Of a stretch of DNA of 54,165 nucleotides, positions 43,995 through 52,463 are shown in pieces (position 1 is the stretch's first letter; each line of letters opens with the position of its first letter). Under the pieces are notes generated by a model. The model was not told the DNA's origin. It did not search any database and worked only from the letters and a program-made list of their open reading frames with translations. The position numbers were made by a program, and so were the translations under genes. The DNA is taken from assembly GCA_031409855.1 (NCBI GenBank), contig JANNYA010000045.1, positions 1-54,165 of the forward strand, given 5' to 3'. This stretch comes from JANNYA01 sp031409855 (lineage in GTDB: Bacteria > Pseudomonadota > Gammaproteobacteria > Xanthomonadales > SZUA-5).

Positions 43995-45041
43995 ATGGAT
44001 ACCAAATGGTCGGAAGATACTATGCTCTTGTTGATGGGCGTTTCTGTGTTGGTTGCGATTGGGATTTCTTATAGCGCTGCATGGCTATGGGAATGGAAAA
44101 ATTCCCCAGTTAAGAATTGGCTTTTGATTACGCCGTTATACATGATCAAAACCGATTTAGATCTCGTGCGATATTGGCCCATATGGACTGTTTCGGAAAT
44201 TAGGGCTACCCACAATCATCACAATGGCTCCTACAAAAACACCTCATTGAGCATGAAATTGGATGGTGTTGCTCACAGCTTTGTACTATCGCAAAAGCGA
44301 ACTTACGGGGAACTAATTGAAAAGTTGCGTTTATTTGACAAAAAATTCCGCGCTGCCGCGAATGTGGGCAACATGGAATACTTGGTTGGCCAGGATGATT
44401 TTGTTTTACATCGATTTGCCAAAGAAAGCCCTAACCCACATTCAGTAAAAAGACATACCAAGCTAAAATTTTTTACCAGTGCAATGGCAGCATGCGCAGT
44501 TATTTGGTTTATTTCTGTAAATATTAATAATTCTAGGCCTATGGCTGAGGCACCATATAGGCAGCCATATGTTTCTGAGGCACCAATATCTGTTCCACTC
44601 GAAGAGCCACGAATCGCAGTCCCAAGTTATGTGCGACCCAAAACCTCTTCAAACGGACAAGCATGGCCTGTAAAGTCAAGTTATGTGAGTGGCTACAAGA
44701 TACTCCACGCTGACGGACTTTCCAGCGTAACTATTGATAATTCACGCAATAATTCGGACGTGTTTGTAAAATTAGTTTCGATAGATTCCGCAAAAGCGTT
44801 TCCAGTTCGTCAGTTCTTCGTTAATGCATTTGGCACTTTCATAGTTAACAAAGTACGAGCTGGAAATTATGATGTTCGGTACAAAGATTTGGACCTTGGA
44901 TCTATTTCAAAGTCGGAGCCATTTGAATTGACTGAAATACCGACCAATGACGGGGTTGAGTACAGCACAATGTCAATGACCTTGTACAAAATCCAGAACG
45001 GAAACATGGAAACTACGACCATTCCGGAAAGTGAGTTCTAG
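43995..45041 (+). CDS. Membrane protein following the J-domain gene
   Basis: A 348-residue protein of no recognised family, with TM segments at about 9-31 (LLLMGVSVLVAIGISYSAAWLW) and 157-173 (FTSAMAACAVIWFISVNI), then a proline-rich linker and a C-terminal beta-rich periplasmic-type domain (SSVTIDNSRNNSDVFVKLVSIDS). Its ATG is two bases after the J-domain stop and lacks a ribosome-binding site. Its frame is open upstream for at least 15 codons (YYFLPCWFLFVIYLA) inside the J-domain gene. Either translational coupling or a frameshift joins the two. Confidence 0.65.
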   Translation: MDTKWSEDTMLLLMGVSVLVAIGISYSAAWLWEWKNSPVKNWLLITPLYMIKTDLDLVRYWPIWTVSEIRATHNHHNGSYKNTSLSMKLDGVAHSFVLSQKRTYGELIEKLRLFDKKFRAAANVGNMEYLVGQDDFVLHRFAKESPNPHSVKRHTKLKFFTSAMAACAVIWFISVNINNSRPMAEAPYRQPYVSEAPISVPLEEPRIAVPSYVRPKTSSNGQAWPVKSSYVSGYKILHADGLSSVTIDNSRNNSDVFVKLVSIDSAKAFPVRQFFVNAFGTFIVNKVRAGNYDVRYKDLDLGSISKSEPFELTEIPTNDGVEYSTMSMTLYKIQNGNMETTTIPESEF

Positions 45042-45066
45042 CAAAGTATTAATTAAGGCAAGACTG

Positions 45067-45477
45067 TTACTCGGTAAAGCCAAAATCAATTTTTTGAGAT
45101 TTTGCGGTATCCAAATAATACTGAAAGTAACTCTTACATCGGTCTGATTCTAGAAATTCCTGCATAGCAGCTCGGTCTTCATCCGACCAATCCTTCGCCA
45201 TTTCTTCCCAATCTGACAACTTAAAGCCGCTGTTCAAAGCTATGAATCCAGGAGGAGGTATAAAGCTTTCATCTGCCAGCGAATATTCAGGGGAATTGTT
45301 ACTTTCTATGTCGGCTTTCACTACTAGAAATATAACTTCAACAAATTCCATTACATCAGAAATAGTTTCCATTTGGACGATTTCGCGCATGAGCGCGAAA
45401 TCGCTAACTTTTTGCATGAAGTTTTCGAAAGGGCCCGCGTGAATTGCTACGTGGCGACCGCTGGGTAGTTGAGGCAT
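45067..45477 (-). CDS. Hypothetical acidic protein
   Basis: A 136-residue cytoplasmic protein starting MPQLPSGRHVAIHAGPFENF, rich in acidic residues, with SDWEEMAKDWSDEDRAAMQEF near the C-terminus. No family recognised and no signal or membrane segment. Convergent with the membrane protein gene; start ATG at 45477. Confidence 0.6.
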   Translation of the reverse strand: MPQLPSGRHVAIHAGPFENFMQKVSDFALMREIVQMETISDVMEFVEVIFLVVKADIESNNSPEYSLADESFIPPPGFIALNSGFKLSDWEEMAKDWSDEDRAAMQEFLESDRCKSYFQYYLDTAKSQKIDFGFTE

Positions 45478-45511
45478 TTCATCACCAAAACAGGCAAATT
45501 TGACGAGGATT

Positions 45512-45730
45512 TTATTCTACAGGTTCCAGATGTATCGCGGATTTGCCACATAGCTTGATGTCACGTTCGATGACATGGAAAGTTGCGGATTTTGCGCTGC
45601 GCTCAATGTCCGACTTAAATGTTGCACGAATTTTTACTTGCTGATTGGGCAATATTGAACTGTCAATTTGGGCGACTCGACGGCATCGATCAAAGATGAA
45701 ATCGAGGAAAGTTTGCGGAAACGTGATTTG
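45512..45730 (-). pseudogene. In-frame continuation after an amber stop of the small secreted protein
   Basis: Directly after the TAG that ends the 90-residue gene at 45731, the same frame stays open for 72 more codons to TAA at 45512. The predicted product (TFPQTFLDFIFDRC... QVKIRATFKSDIERSA... KLCGKSAIHLEPVE) looks like a folded beta-containing domain rather than noise. It could be the remains of a longer protein truncated by a nonsense mutation, or occasional readthrough. No start codon of its own precedes it. Confidence 0.4.
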
Positions 45731-46003
45731 CTAGTCACAATAACTTGACACTTCGGATACTGCAGACTCGTAGTCGCTGTGCGCTGAAGTAACGCTGTCA
45801 TATTCAAAACTGCAGTCATCACTGAGGTCTTCCGTATCCGCGCAACCGGCAAGAAGCGTAGATGCACTCGAAAGTTCTTGTGCCGCCGTTTTAGCCTCCT
45901 CACTAGCGTCATAGCAGGACTCTGCGTCCTCCCAGCCAGCGACTGCCGATACACAAAAGCCCAGGGCGACGACAAACAACACTAGTGCGAGTAGTTTTTT
46001 CAT
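45731..46003 (-). CDS. Small secreted cysteine-containing protein
   Basis: A 90-residue protein with a signal peptide (KKLLALVLFVVALGFCVSAVA) and an acidic, Ser/Ala/Glu-rich mature part with four cysteines. AGGAAAC lies about eight bases before the ATG. No family recognised. The stop is TAG, and the frame continues open beyond it for a further 72 codons. Confidence 0.6.
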   Translation of the reverse strand: MKKLLALVLFVVALGFCVSAVAGWEDAESCYDASEEAKTAAQELSSASTLLAGCADTEDLSDDCSFEYDSVTSAHSDYESAVSEVSSYCD

Positions 46004-46165
46004 AAATAAAGTTTCCTAAAATCGAGATAGCCACCAAACCGCGATGTATCTTTTCATCTCTCGTTTCCTTGGAAGTTGTCAGGCACGTCAAACATTAAAT
46101 TCAGCCCGAAAACCAATAGTAGCGCGATACCGCCGAATTCAGTGTGGTCGGTCTGAATTTTTTGG

Positions 46166-46843
46166 TTAGAGTTCGCCAATCGTTGCTGCGCTTGTCTCTA
46201 TGCCGAGAATTGACCGAAAGGCACCGGCCAACTCCATGGCACTTGGCCTCAACACCGAATTAAACTGCTCCGCCAGCTCCGCGCGACTTGCGTCAGCTGA
46301 AGCGATTAGTGCCTCGGGCGGTTGATCGCGTGATATCGAGTGAAGTGGGTCAAGGTATGCGCCCGTTGCAGACATAGCCGCTTTGGTGAAGCTAACAATC
46401 TTTAGGTACGTAGCGTTGTCAACGTAGATCGCGTTGTCCGTCGTGATGGTAGTCAGCTTACCGACGGCACCATGCGCTTCTTGCGCGTTATCGAAGTACC
46501 ACTGCGAGCGTTGAAGTAACGTACCACGTTGAATAGGGCAGCCAACCATCAGTGAAGAAACAGGATTGATGACGCCGCGGATTGCGGCATAAATATTGTG
46601 TATAGCTGTTGATCGCTGTGAATCAACTCGGCTCGCGGCAACGTTCAATGCATGAGCAGTTACAAAGAGTTGGGTCTTTAGTGCTTCTGTCTTGTTGCTC
46701 AATTCGATCCGGTAACGTTCCAGATCCTTAGCCAGTCTGTGATCGACGAGGCGCTGGCCGAAAAAGTGGAGCAAGAGCCAGCCTGCGCCTGCGCCGGACA
46801 GCGCCGGTAGAACCACATCTGTCCAGAAGTTGAAAGTTGCCAT
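46166..46843 (-). CDS. Hypothetical membrane-anchored protein
   Basis: A 225-residue protein with an N-terminal TM anchor (FWTDVVLPALSGAGAGWLLLHFF) and a cytoplasmic helical body beginning RLVDHRLAKDLERYRIELSN, a pattern common in small membrane proteins of accessory regions. No domain assignment. It sits alone in AT-richer DNA among other orphan genes. Confidence 0.65.
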   Translation of the reverse strand: MATFNFWTDVVLPALSGAGAGWLLLHFFGQRLVDHRLAKDLERYRIELSNKTEALKTQLFVTAHALNVAASRVDSQRSTAIHNIYAAIRGVINPVSSLMVGCPIQRGTLLQRSQWYFDNAQEAHGAVGKLTTITTDNAIYVDNATYLKIVSFTKAAMSATGAYLDPLHSISRDQPPEALIASADASRAELAEQFNSVLRPSAMELAGAFRSILGIETSAATIGEL

Positions 46844-47417
46844 GGAACTCTTACTTTGAATTCAGCCGACATTCGGCCCGAAAACCTATGGTAGCGCGAC
46901 ACAGCCGTATGTCGCATGGTCTGCCTACAATTCTTATTTGGACTCACTATCAGAAAATACCTGACGTCGGTTCTTTGTCGCCGTACCGTCGTCAGCAAAA
47001 TCCTTCCCGATGCAGCAGCGTCAAACTTGCAGTCTAAACGCAATAAACCTTTCCAAGCGGGCGAGCACGCTGACACGGGCGTTAGTAAAAAGCAAGGAGT
47101 GGCTTGAAATGGACTTGGTTGCATGCGGAATGTTTTAGCGCAGCGCAATCGGTACCGTTTGTGGCGCCCCTTCAGGGCTCAACGTCCTTTTTAAACCATT
47201 ACCCAGGGCGTTGCCCTGGGCTATCACATTGCGCCCCGTTGGGGCTTTTTGGTTGGAGTGCTGCGAAGGTAGTGGCGTCAAATGTGAGTGTAAAACCGTA
47301 ACCAGCGTGCGTAACGTCGTCATATCAACTTGATTCGCACCAAAGGACCACCAAAAGCACGGTGTTTCCATCACCTGCGCTAAGCTCCGCCCAAATTCCA
47401 AAATAAGCACCAAATTT
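46844..47417. other. 574-base gap containing a palindromic repeat
   Basis: No convincing gene. The 47.16-47.25 kb part is the palindromic element listed separately; the rest shows only short frames opposite each other. It separates the orphan genes from hemL. I found no clear hemL promoter. Confidence 0.5.
47166..47250. repeat. Multi-hairpin intergenic repeat (CCCAGGGC type)
   Basis: Three hairpins: GCCC/GGGC (47166-47178), a perfect 8-base stem CCCAGGGC-GTT-GCCCTGGG (47202-47220), and GCCCC-GTT-GGGGC (47233-47245) followed by TTTTT like a terminator. No gene upstream on the + strand would need it. Related in style to the element at 42.8 kb. Confidence 0.7.
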
Positions 47418-48695
47418 ATGACCACAAATTCCACCCAATTCGCCCGCGCCCAACTCGTCATTCCCGGTGGCGTCAATTCCCCGGTTCGGGCATTCCGACA
47501 AGTCGGTGGCGAGCCTTTTTTTGTCGCGCGTGCCGAAGGTGCGTACTTATTTGATGTTGAAGGCAAACGCTATATTGACTACATCGGCTCCTGGGGCCCG
47601 ATGATCGCAGGCCACGCGCATCCCGCGATTGTCGAGGCCGTCTGCAAGGCAGCGCGGGATGGTATGAGCTATGGCGCGCCCTGCCCGTCTGAGGCTGAGC
47701 TTGCGGAAGAAATATGTAAATTGGTGCCTAGTGTTGAGATGCTGCGCTTAGTCAGTTCGGGAACGGAAGCCTGCATGAGTGCGATTCGCCTCGCACGTGG
47801 CTATACCGGGCGCGACAAAATCTTGAAGTTTGAGGGCTGCTATCACGGGCACGGCGATTCATTTTTGGTCAAAGCCGGCAGCGGCGTGGCAACCTTGGGC
47901 TTACCGAACTCGCCCGGCGTGCCTAAGGTGCTGGCAGATTTAACTTTGACCTGCGAATTTAATGCGCTCGATCAAGTTCAGGCGTGTTTTGAAGCGCACG
48001 GGGCGGATATTGCGGCGATTATTGTCGAGCCGGTCGCTGGCAATATGAATATGGTGCTGCCGACTCCGGAATTTTTGCCGGGGTTACGCGCCATTTGCGA
48101 CCAGTACGGCGCGGTGCTGATTTTTGACGAGGTGATGACCGGCTTTCGTGTCGCACCTGGTGGCGTGCAAGAAATTTATGGCGTGACGCCTGATTTGACT
48201 ACGTTCGGCAAGGTGATTGGCGCGGGCATGCCGGTGGGTGCCTACGGTGGTAAACTGGATATCATGCGCAAAATCGCGCCGCTCGGCCCGGTCTATCAAG
48301 CCGGCACGCTCAGTGGCAATCCGGTCGCGATGGCGGCCGGAATCGCGAATTTGAAACTTCTGCAGGAACCAGGCTTTTTCTCGAATTTGCTGAAGCGTAC
48401 TGAGCAGCTAACGCAAGGCATGCACGCTGCCGCAAACGCGGCGGGCATCCCCTTTGCCAGTACGATGTTGACCGGCATGTTCGGCTTTTTCTTTGCGCCC
48501 ACATGCGCAAGCAATTTTAGCGAAGCTGGCCGGGTGGATATTGCGCGTTTCAAGCGCTTTTTTCATGCCTGCCTTGACCGCGGCGTGTATTTTGCGCCCA
48601 GCGCTTATGAAGCGGGCTTTATCTCCGGTGCGCATAGCGAAGCGGTAGTTGAGGAAACTTTAGCGATAGTGCGTGATGCGATGTGGGCGTGTTAG
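47418..48695 (+). CDS. hemL: Glutamate-1-semialdehyde 2,1-aminomutase
   Basis: PLP enzyme making 5-aminolevulinate in the C5 heme pathway. Motifs: PGGVNSPVRAF at the N-terminus, DYIGSWGPMIAGHAHP, SSGTEACMSAIRLARGYTGRDKI, LIFDEVMTGFRVAPGG and the PLP lysine in TTFGKVIGAGMPVGAYGG. 425 residues, normal length. Confidence 0.96.
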   Translation: MTTNSTQFARAQLVIPGGVNSPVRAFRQVGGEPFFVARAEGAYLFDVEGKRYIDYIGSWGPMIAGHAHPAIVEAVCKAARDGMSYGAPCPSEAELAEEICKLVPSVEMLRLVSSGTEACMSAIRLARGYTGRDKILKFEGCYHGHGDSFLVKAGSGVATLGLPNSPGVPKVLADLTLTCEFNALDQVQACFEAHGADIAAIIVEPVAGNMNMVLPTPEFLPGLRAICDQYGAVLIFDEVMTGFRVAPGGVQEIYGVTPDLTTFGKVIGAGMPVGAYGGKLDIMRKIAPLGPVYQAGTLSGNPVAMAAGIANLKLLQEPGFFSNLLKRTEQLTQGMHAAANAAGIPFASTMLTGMFGFFFAPTCASNFSEAGRVDIARFKRFFHACLDRGVYFAPSAYEAGFISGAHSEAVVEETLAIVRDAMWAC

Positions 48696-48790
48696 CACGC
48701 GGCTGCTAAGCAGGAATTGGCCCATCACCCACTTTGGCCGCTAGCCGGAGTATCCTTCGCCGCATGAACTTTAGCGAACTTCTTTAAACC

Positions 48791-49849
48791 ATGGTCAATG
48801 CCGATCTTTTCTCCCGTCTCGTGCCACTGCATTCCTTGCTACACGGCGATCAGGGCACACTCGCGAAACAAAGCAGTGTATTGAGCTATCGCGCTGGCCA
48901 AGTCGCGTTTTCACGCGGTGAATTGGTACGCAATCAGGCGTATCTAGTCAGCGGCGAAATTGAATTGCAGGGCGAAAGCAGCAATATGATTATGCGCGCC
49001 ACCGGTGAAAATGCCCGTCACCCGCTCGCACCTGGATCAAAACGCACGGCCACCGCGCTTTGTTTAAAGCCCTCGCAAATTCTTTTTGTTGACCGTGATT
49101 TGCTGGATTTGCTGCTCACCTGGTCACAAACCGGCGGTGCCAGCGCCAGAAACGATGTCGCAGCCCTTCCCGATGACGATGCGCACGATGCCGATGACAG
49201 CAATGATTGGATGGCATCTCTGCTGCAAAGCAAAGCATTTTTACGGGTGCCACCGGGCAATATCGCGCAAATTTTTGCCAGCATGGAAGCCGTTAGCTTC
49301 GACCCGGGCCAAACCATTATTCAACAAGGCACGCCCGGGGATTACTACTACGTCGTCACCGAAGGCCGCGTGCAGGTCGTGCTGCGTGACCGAGATGGCA
49401 CTAGCGAAGAAGAACTTGCGCAGCTAGGCGTCGGCAAGGCATTTGGCGAAGAAGCGCTGGTTTCCGGCGCGCCGCGCAATGCCAGCGTGCGCGCGTTGAC
49501 GCGCTGTACCCTGATGCGCCTATCGAGCACTGCATTTTTGCGGCTGTTACGCGCACCGCTACTGCAAGAAATTTCAATGGCAGAGCGCACGCCCAAGCAG
49601 CAACTAATTGACGTGCGTTTGGCGGAAGAATTCGCGCACGGCCACCTACCCGGCGCGATCAATTTGCCCTTGGCGCGCGTGCGTGAAGGCGCGAAGGCGC
49701 TCGACCCGAATGGTGAGTACGTGGTGTATTGCGACACCGGCCGACGCAGTGCCTCGGCCACATTCTTGCTCACCGAGCGCGGTTTAAACGCGAAAGTGAT
49801 TCGCGGTGGCGTAGCAATCGAAGAGTTAACGCTGGATCACGCCGAATAG
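48791..49849 (+). CDS. Double cNMP-binding domain plus rhodanese protein
   Basis: A 352-residue fusion. The first, diverged cyclic-nucleotide-binding-like domain spans about 1-110; the second is clearer (VSFDPGQTIIQQGTPGDYYYVVTEGRVQVV, GKAFGEEALVSGAPRNASVRA). The C-terminal rhodanese (QLIDVRLAEEFAHGHLPGAIN) has the active cysteine in VVYCDTGRRSA. No DNA-binding domain, so it is not a Crp-type regulator. It may couple a nucleotide or redox signal to sulfur transfer. The next gene follows after nine bases. Confidence 0.85.
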   Translation: MVNADLFSRLVPLHSLLHGDQGTLAKQSSVLSYRAGQVAFSRGELVRNQAYLVSGEIELQGESSNMIMRATGENARHPLAPGSKRTATALCLKPSQILFVDRDLLDLLLTWSQTGGASARNDVAALPDDDAHDADDSNDWMASLLQSKAFLRVPPGNIAQIFASMEAVSFDPGQTIIQQGTPGDYYYVVTEGRVQVVLRDRDGTSEEELAQLGVGKAFGEEALVSGAPRNASVRALTRCTLMRLSSTAFLRLLRAPLLQEISMAERTPKQQLIDVRLAEEFAHGHLPGAINLPLARVREGAKALDPNGEYVVYCDTGRRSASATFLLTERGLNAKVIRGGVAIEELTLDHAE

Positions 49850-49858
49850 GAGTTAGCT

Positions 49859-50350
49859 TTGTCACAAGCGCACTTGATTGGCGTCATTGTTCGGCTATTT
49901 GCGGTTTATTTGTTTATCTCGACGCTGCGCAGCGCCACGGACATGTTTGTCGAGAACCCTGCGCTCGAGCTTAATCGCTGGACTGCGATTGGCTTTTCGA
50001 CGCCTTTGTTTGCCGCGCTGTTGCTGTGGTTTTTTAATCTCGCCATTGCCAAGCGGCTTTTTTATGGCGGCGCACATGCGCGCACGCTTGAGCTCACGGG
50101 TGTCGTGCATCTTGAGCAAGCTTTATTTTCCACCGCTGGCCTTTGGCTCGTTTGTTTGAGCCTTGTTGACTGCACTTATTGGCTGATATTCTTTAATTTG
50201 GTGAATTCAGAGCATTGGGACGCCTACTACATCAACAGGCCCGAATACTTAGCAAGCATGATGGCGTCCGTTGTACAAACCTTGTTGGGCATTTTTCTCC
50301 TGTTCCGCGCCAAAGGACTAGTCAAACTAATTTCGCGTTTGCGCGGCTAA
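49859..50350 (+). CDS. Small integral membrane protein
   Basis: A 163-residue protein with four TM helices (LIGVIVRLFAVYLFISTL, IGFSTPLFAALLLWFFNLAIA, ALFSTAGLWLVCLSLVDCTYWLIFF, MMASVVQTLLGIFLLF). The start is TTG, with AGGAG at correct spacing. No family recognised. Tight spacing suggests co-expression with the cNMP-rhodanese protein. Confidence 0.7.
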   Translation: MSQAHLIGVIVRLFAVYLFISTLRSATDMFVENPALELNRWTAIGFSTPLFAALLLWFFNLAIAKRLFYGGAHARTLELTGVVHLEQALFSTAGLWLVCLSLVDCTYWLIFFNLVNSEHWDAYYINRPEYLASMMASVVQTLLGIFLLFRAKGLVKLISRLRG

Positions 50351-50406
50351 GCTGAATTTGTTCGAACACGGGCACTGGCTAGAACCCTGGCCCTGATTAG
50401 CGCGCG

Positions 50407-51564
50407 TCAAAACGCCAACATTTGTCCGATATCGGCTGGGCTAACGCCATTGAGCGCGGCTAAATAGGCGTCTGCAATCGCGGTTTCGCCGGTATCAGTT
50501 CGCACCATCAGCCAGCTTTCCGCCCAGTGCAGCATCGCGACCCAAGCCACACCGGTGCGGCGCTCAAATTCCGCCGCACCCCACTGAGCCACACGTTTAG
50601 CGGCGTAGTCGGGGGCAAAAAACAGCTCGGGTTTTGGCCCGCCCAATTCGCTTTTTAGGCTACCCGCTGCCGCCGCGTCTTGCCAATGCGTTACACCAAT
50701 GCGCAAACTGTGCTGCAGGCCCTGACATTGTGCGTGGATCGCCGCCATCAGCGCCAAATTACCGCTGAAATCAACGGCGATGCTGGATTCTTGCGCAGCC
50801 AATCCGCCTACATCTTGATAGTCCAGCACCCGGTCAAAGCAACCGCGCGCGCGCACAAAATCCATATGTTTCGCCGAGGTCAGTCCAATCACTTCACACG
50901 CGTTGGGGCGCAGTGCCTGTAGCAAAATCGCGGTCGCAAGCGCCGTTTTTGACGATGCAGAGGTCAGCAGCACCGTGCTTTTCCCAGCCGGAATCCGCGC
51001 GTTGATTTCATCACACAACAAAAACGCGGTGAACAACAGCGGCAGCAGTAGTGCCTGCAAAGCCTCCCGCTCAGGCGTGTAGTTTTGGTCATGCGCACAA
51101 CGTCGATACTGTTGATACACCGCTGGCAACGCCGCGCGGTGCGCGCTAGCGTCCGTGAAACCTCGCGCTGAAACCCGGCCTGCGCAAACTTTAAGGTGCG
51201 TGCTCAAGGGCAAATAGCCGTAAATCCGCTCGCCAACCGCAATTTCAGGGTGCGCCGAATGGATAACGTCAGCAAAACCCCAAACCGGCAACCTGCCCCA
51301 TGCCGCCGCGTCGCTGTGCGTCGGCGCAACCGGGAAAAATTGCCAATAGCCCATGCGCACACCCAGCACGGCATAGGTGATGTTGTTCGCGCTGAGTGCA
51401 ACGCTTGATAACCCTAACAACAGTTCCCCAGGCGCTAGTTCCGCGCTTTCCGGCACCGCCAGATCGACAAATCGAGTTACCGATAAGCAGTCCCGCTGAA
51501 TTTGAAAATCACGCGCACGCCGACTTGAGTCCTGCAAAGCTGGCTGATTAGCAATAGTATTCAT
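50407..51564 (-). CDS. DUF2855 family protein
   Basis: A 385-residue protein resembling quinone-oxidoreductase/MDR-like folds. DUF2855 features: ELLLGLSSVALSANNITYAVLG, MGYWQFFPV, GRLPVWGFADVIHSAHP, GERIYGYLP, and the nucleotide-binding-like STVLLTSASSKTALATAILLQ. Function unknown; members are thought to be NAD(P)-binding. Monocistronic. Confidence 0.88.
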   Translation of the reverse strand: MNTIANQPALQDSSRRARDFQIQRDCLSVTRFVDLAVPESAELAPGELLLGLSSVALSANNITYAVLGVRMGYWQFFPVAPTHSDAAAWGRLPVWGFADVIHSAHPEIAVGERIYGYLPLSTHLKVCAGRVSARGFTDASAHRAALPAVYQQYRRCAHDQNYTPEREALQALLLPLLFTAFLLCDEINARIPAGKSTVLLTSASSKTALATAILLQALRPNACEVIGLTSAKHMDFVRARGCFDRVLDYQDVGGLAAQESSIAVDFSGNLALMAAIHAQCQGLQHSLRIGVTHWQDAAAAGSLKSELGGPKPELFFAPDYAAKRVAQWGAAEFERRTGVAWVAMLHWAESWLMVRTDTGETAIADAYLAALNGVSPADIGQMLAF

Positions 51565-51621
51565 CGAGTTTCCTTTTTACGCGCGCGGACGATTAGGCCC
51601 TCAAGGTTAGCGGGTTTGCAG

Positions 51622-52263
51622 CTACGCCTTTCCCAATACTTGCCGAAGCCGCTTCAGGTACTTGATACGTTGCGCTCGATGCGGCCATTCGTGCTGCAGC
51701 TCGGCCCAAACTATTTGCCGCTGCAGGGCAAGTGCGGCGTAGGGTTTGGCATCAGAGTCAATCTTGCCTTCATCGGCGAGTTGACCAAAAACGGTCGCGA
51801 TTACTGAAGCATCAAGGGTATAGATGTATTGTTGGTCATCGAAATTTGGGTCGTGGATTTGCTTTTCGATGATCGCCTTTTGCACAAGTGATTCATCGTA
51901 TGCCGCTGCAGGCATCTCACCCACGGCTTCAATCGTCCACACTAAGCAGTCCTTCACCGGCGCGTTAGGATGTGCCAAACGCCACTCGCGAAACTCATAC
52001 AGTGCGGTATCACCCTCATCGGAGCCGAATGGCGCAAGTTCGTCAACGCAATCCCAAAAGAAGTCGTCCGGGATCAGCTGGAGCGCACGTGAATGACCAT
52101 TTTCGCGATCAATGCCGTATGGCGCATCGTCGGTGTCATCCTCGCTGGCGCGCGAACGCCCGCAATTGAGCTGCACGGTCTCAATGGCGAATCGTGTTGC
52201 TTTATGTGCGAAACTCAACAACCCTAAAATCGCTTGTACAGGTCTTTTGTAGTTAAGGCTCAT
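51622..52263 (-). CDS. Hypothetical protein
   Basis: A 213-residue, mostly helical cytoplasmic protein with DDAPYGIDRENGHSRAL, LIPDDFFWDCVDELAPFGSDEGDTALYEF and a basic end (RAQRIKYLKRLRQVLGKA). I recognise no family with confidence; it has a look of MolR-like or immunity-type accessory proteins. ATG at 52263 preferred over a longer form from 52287. Confidence 0.6.
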   Translation of the reverse strand: MSLNYKRPVQAILGLLSFAHKATRFAIETVQLNCGRSRASEDDTDDAPYGIDRENGHSRALQLIPDDFFWDCVDELAPFGSDEGDTALYEFREWRLAHPNAPVKDCLVWTIEAVGEMPAAAYDESLVQKAIIEKQIHDPNFDDQQYIYTLDASVIATVFGQLADEGKIDSDAKPYAALALQRQIVWAELQHEWPHRAQRIKYLKRLRQVLGKA

Positions 52264-52430
52264 AAGATTTTTCGAACTCCAGAACAAGCGACAGATTAGC
52301 GCAATTTATCCTAGCCCGACCAAAGCGCAAAACACGATTATCAACGCGGCGTGGCACTACCCCCCTGCCGCACCGCACCGAATAAGTGCCGAATAAGACA
52401 GCCACCGAATCCGACGGCGCCAAGTTGCGA

Positions 52431-52458
52431 TTGCATAATCAACCATATAGGTTAAAAT
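52431..52458 (+). promoter_or_regulatory. mqsRA promoter with MqsA-type operator
   Basis: TTGCAT (52431-52436) and TAAAAT (52453-52458) are spaced by 16 bases. Between them AACCATATAGGTT (52441-52453) matches the MqsA operator form AACCT-N3-AGGTT with one mismatch. The ATG at 52464 lies only five bases beyond the -10, so the predicted transcript is leaderless or nearly so. Confidence 0.65.
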
Positions 52459-52463
52459 GTTGC

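Noticed and set aside
46699..47148. A 149-codon minus-strand frame
   Set aside because: It overlaps the better-supported 225-residue membrane-anchored gene in another frame and has Arg/Ser-rich shadow composition.
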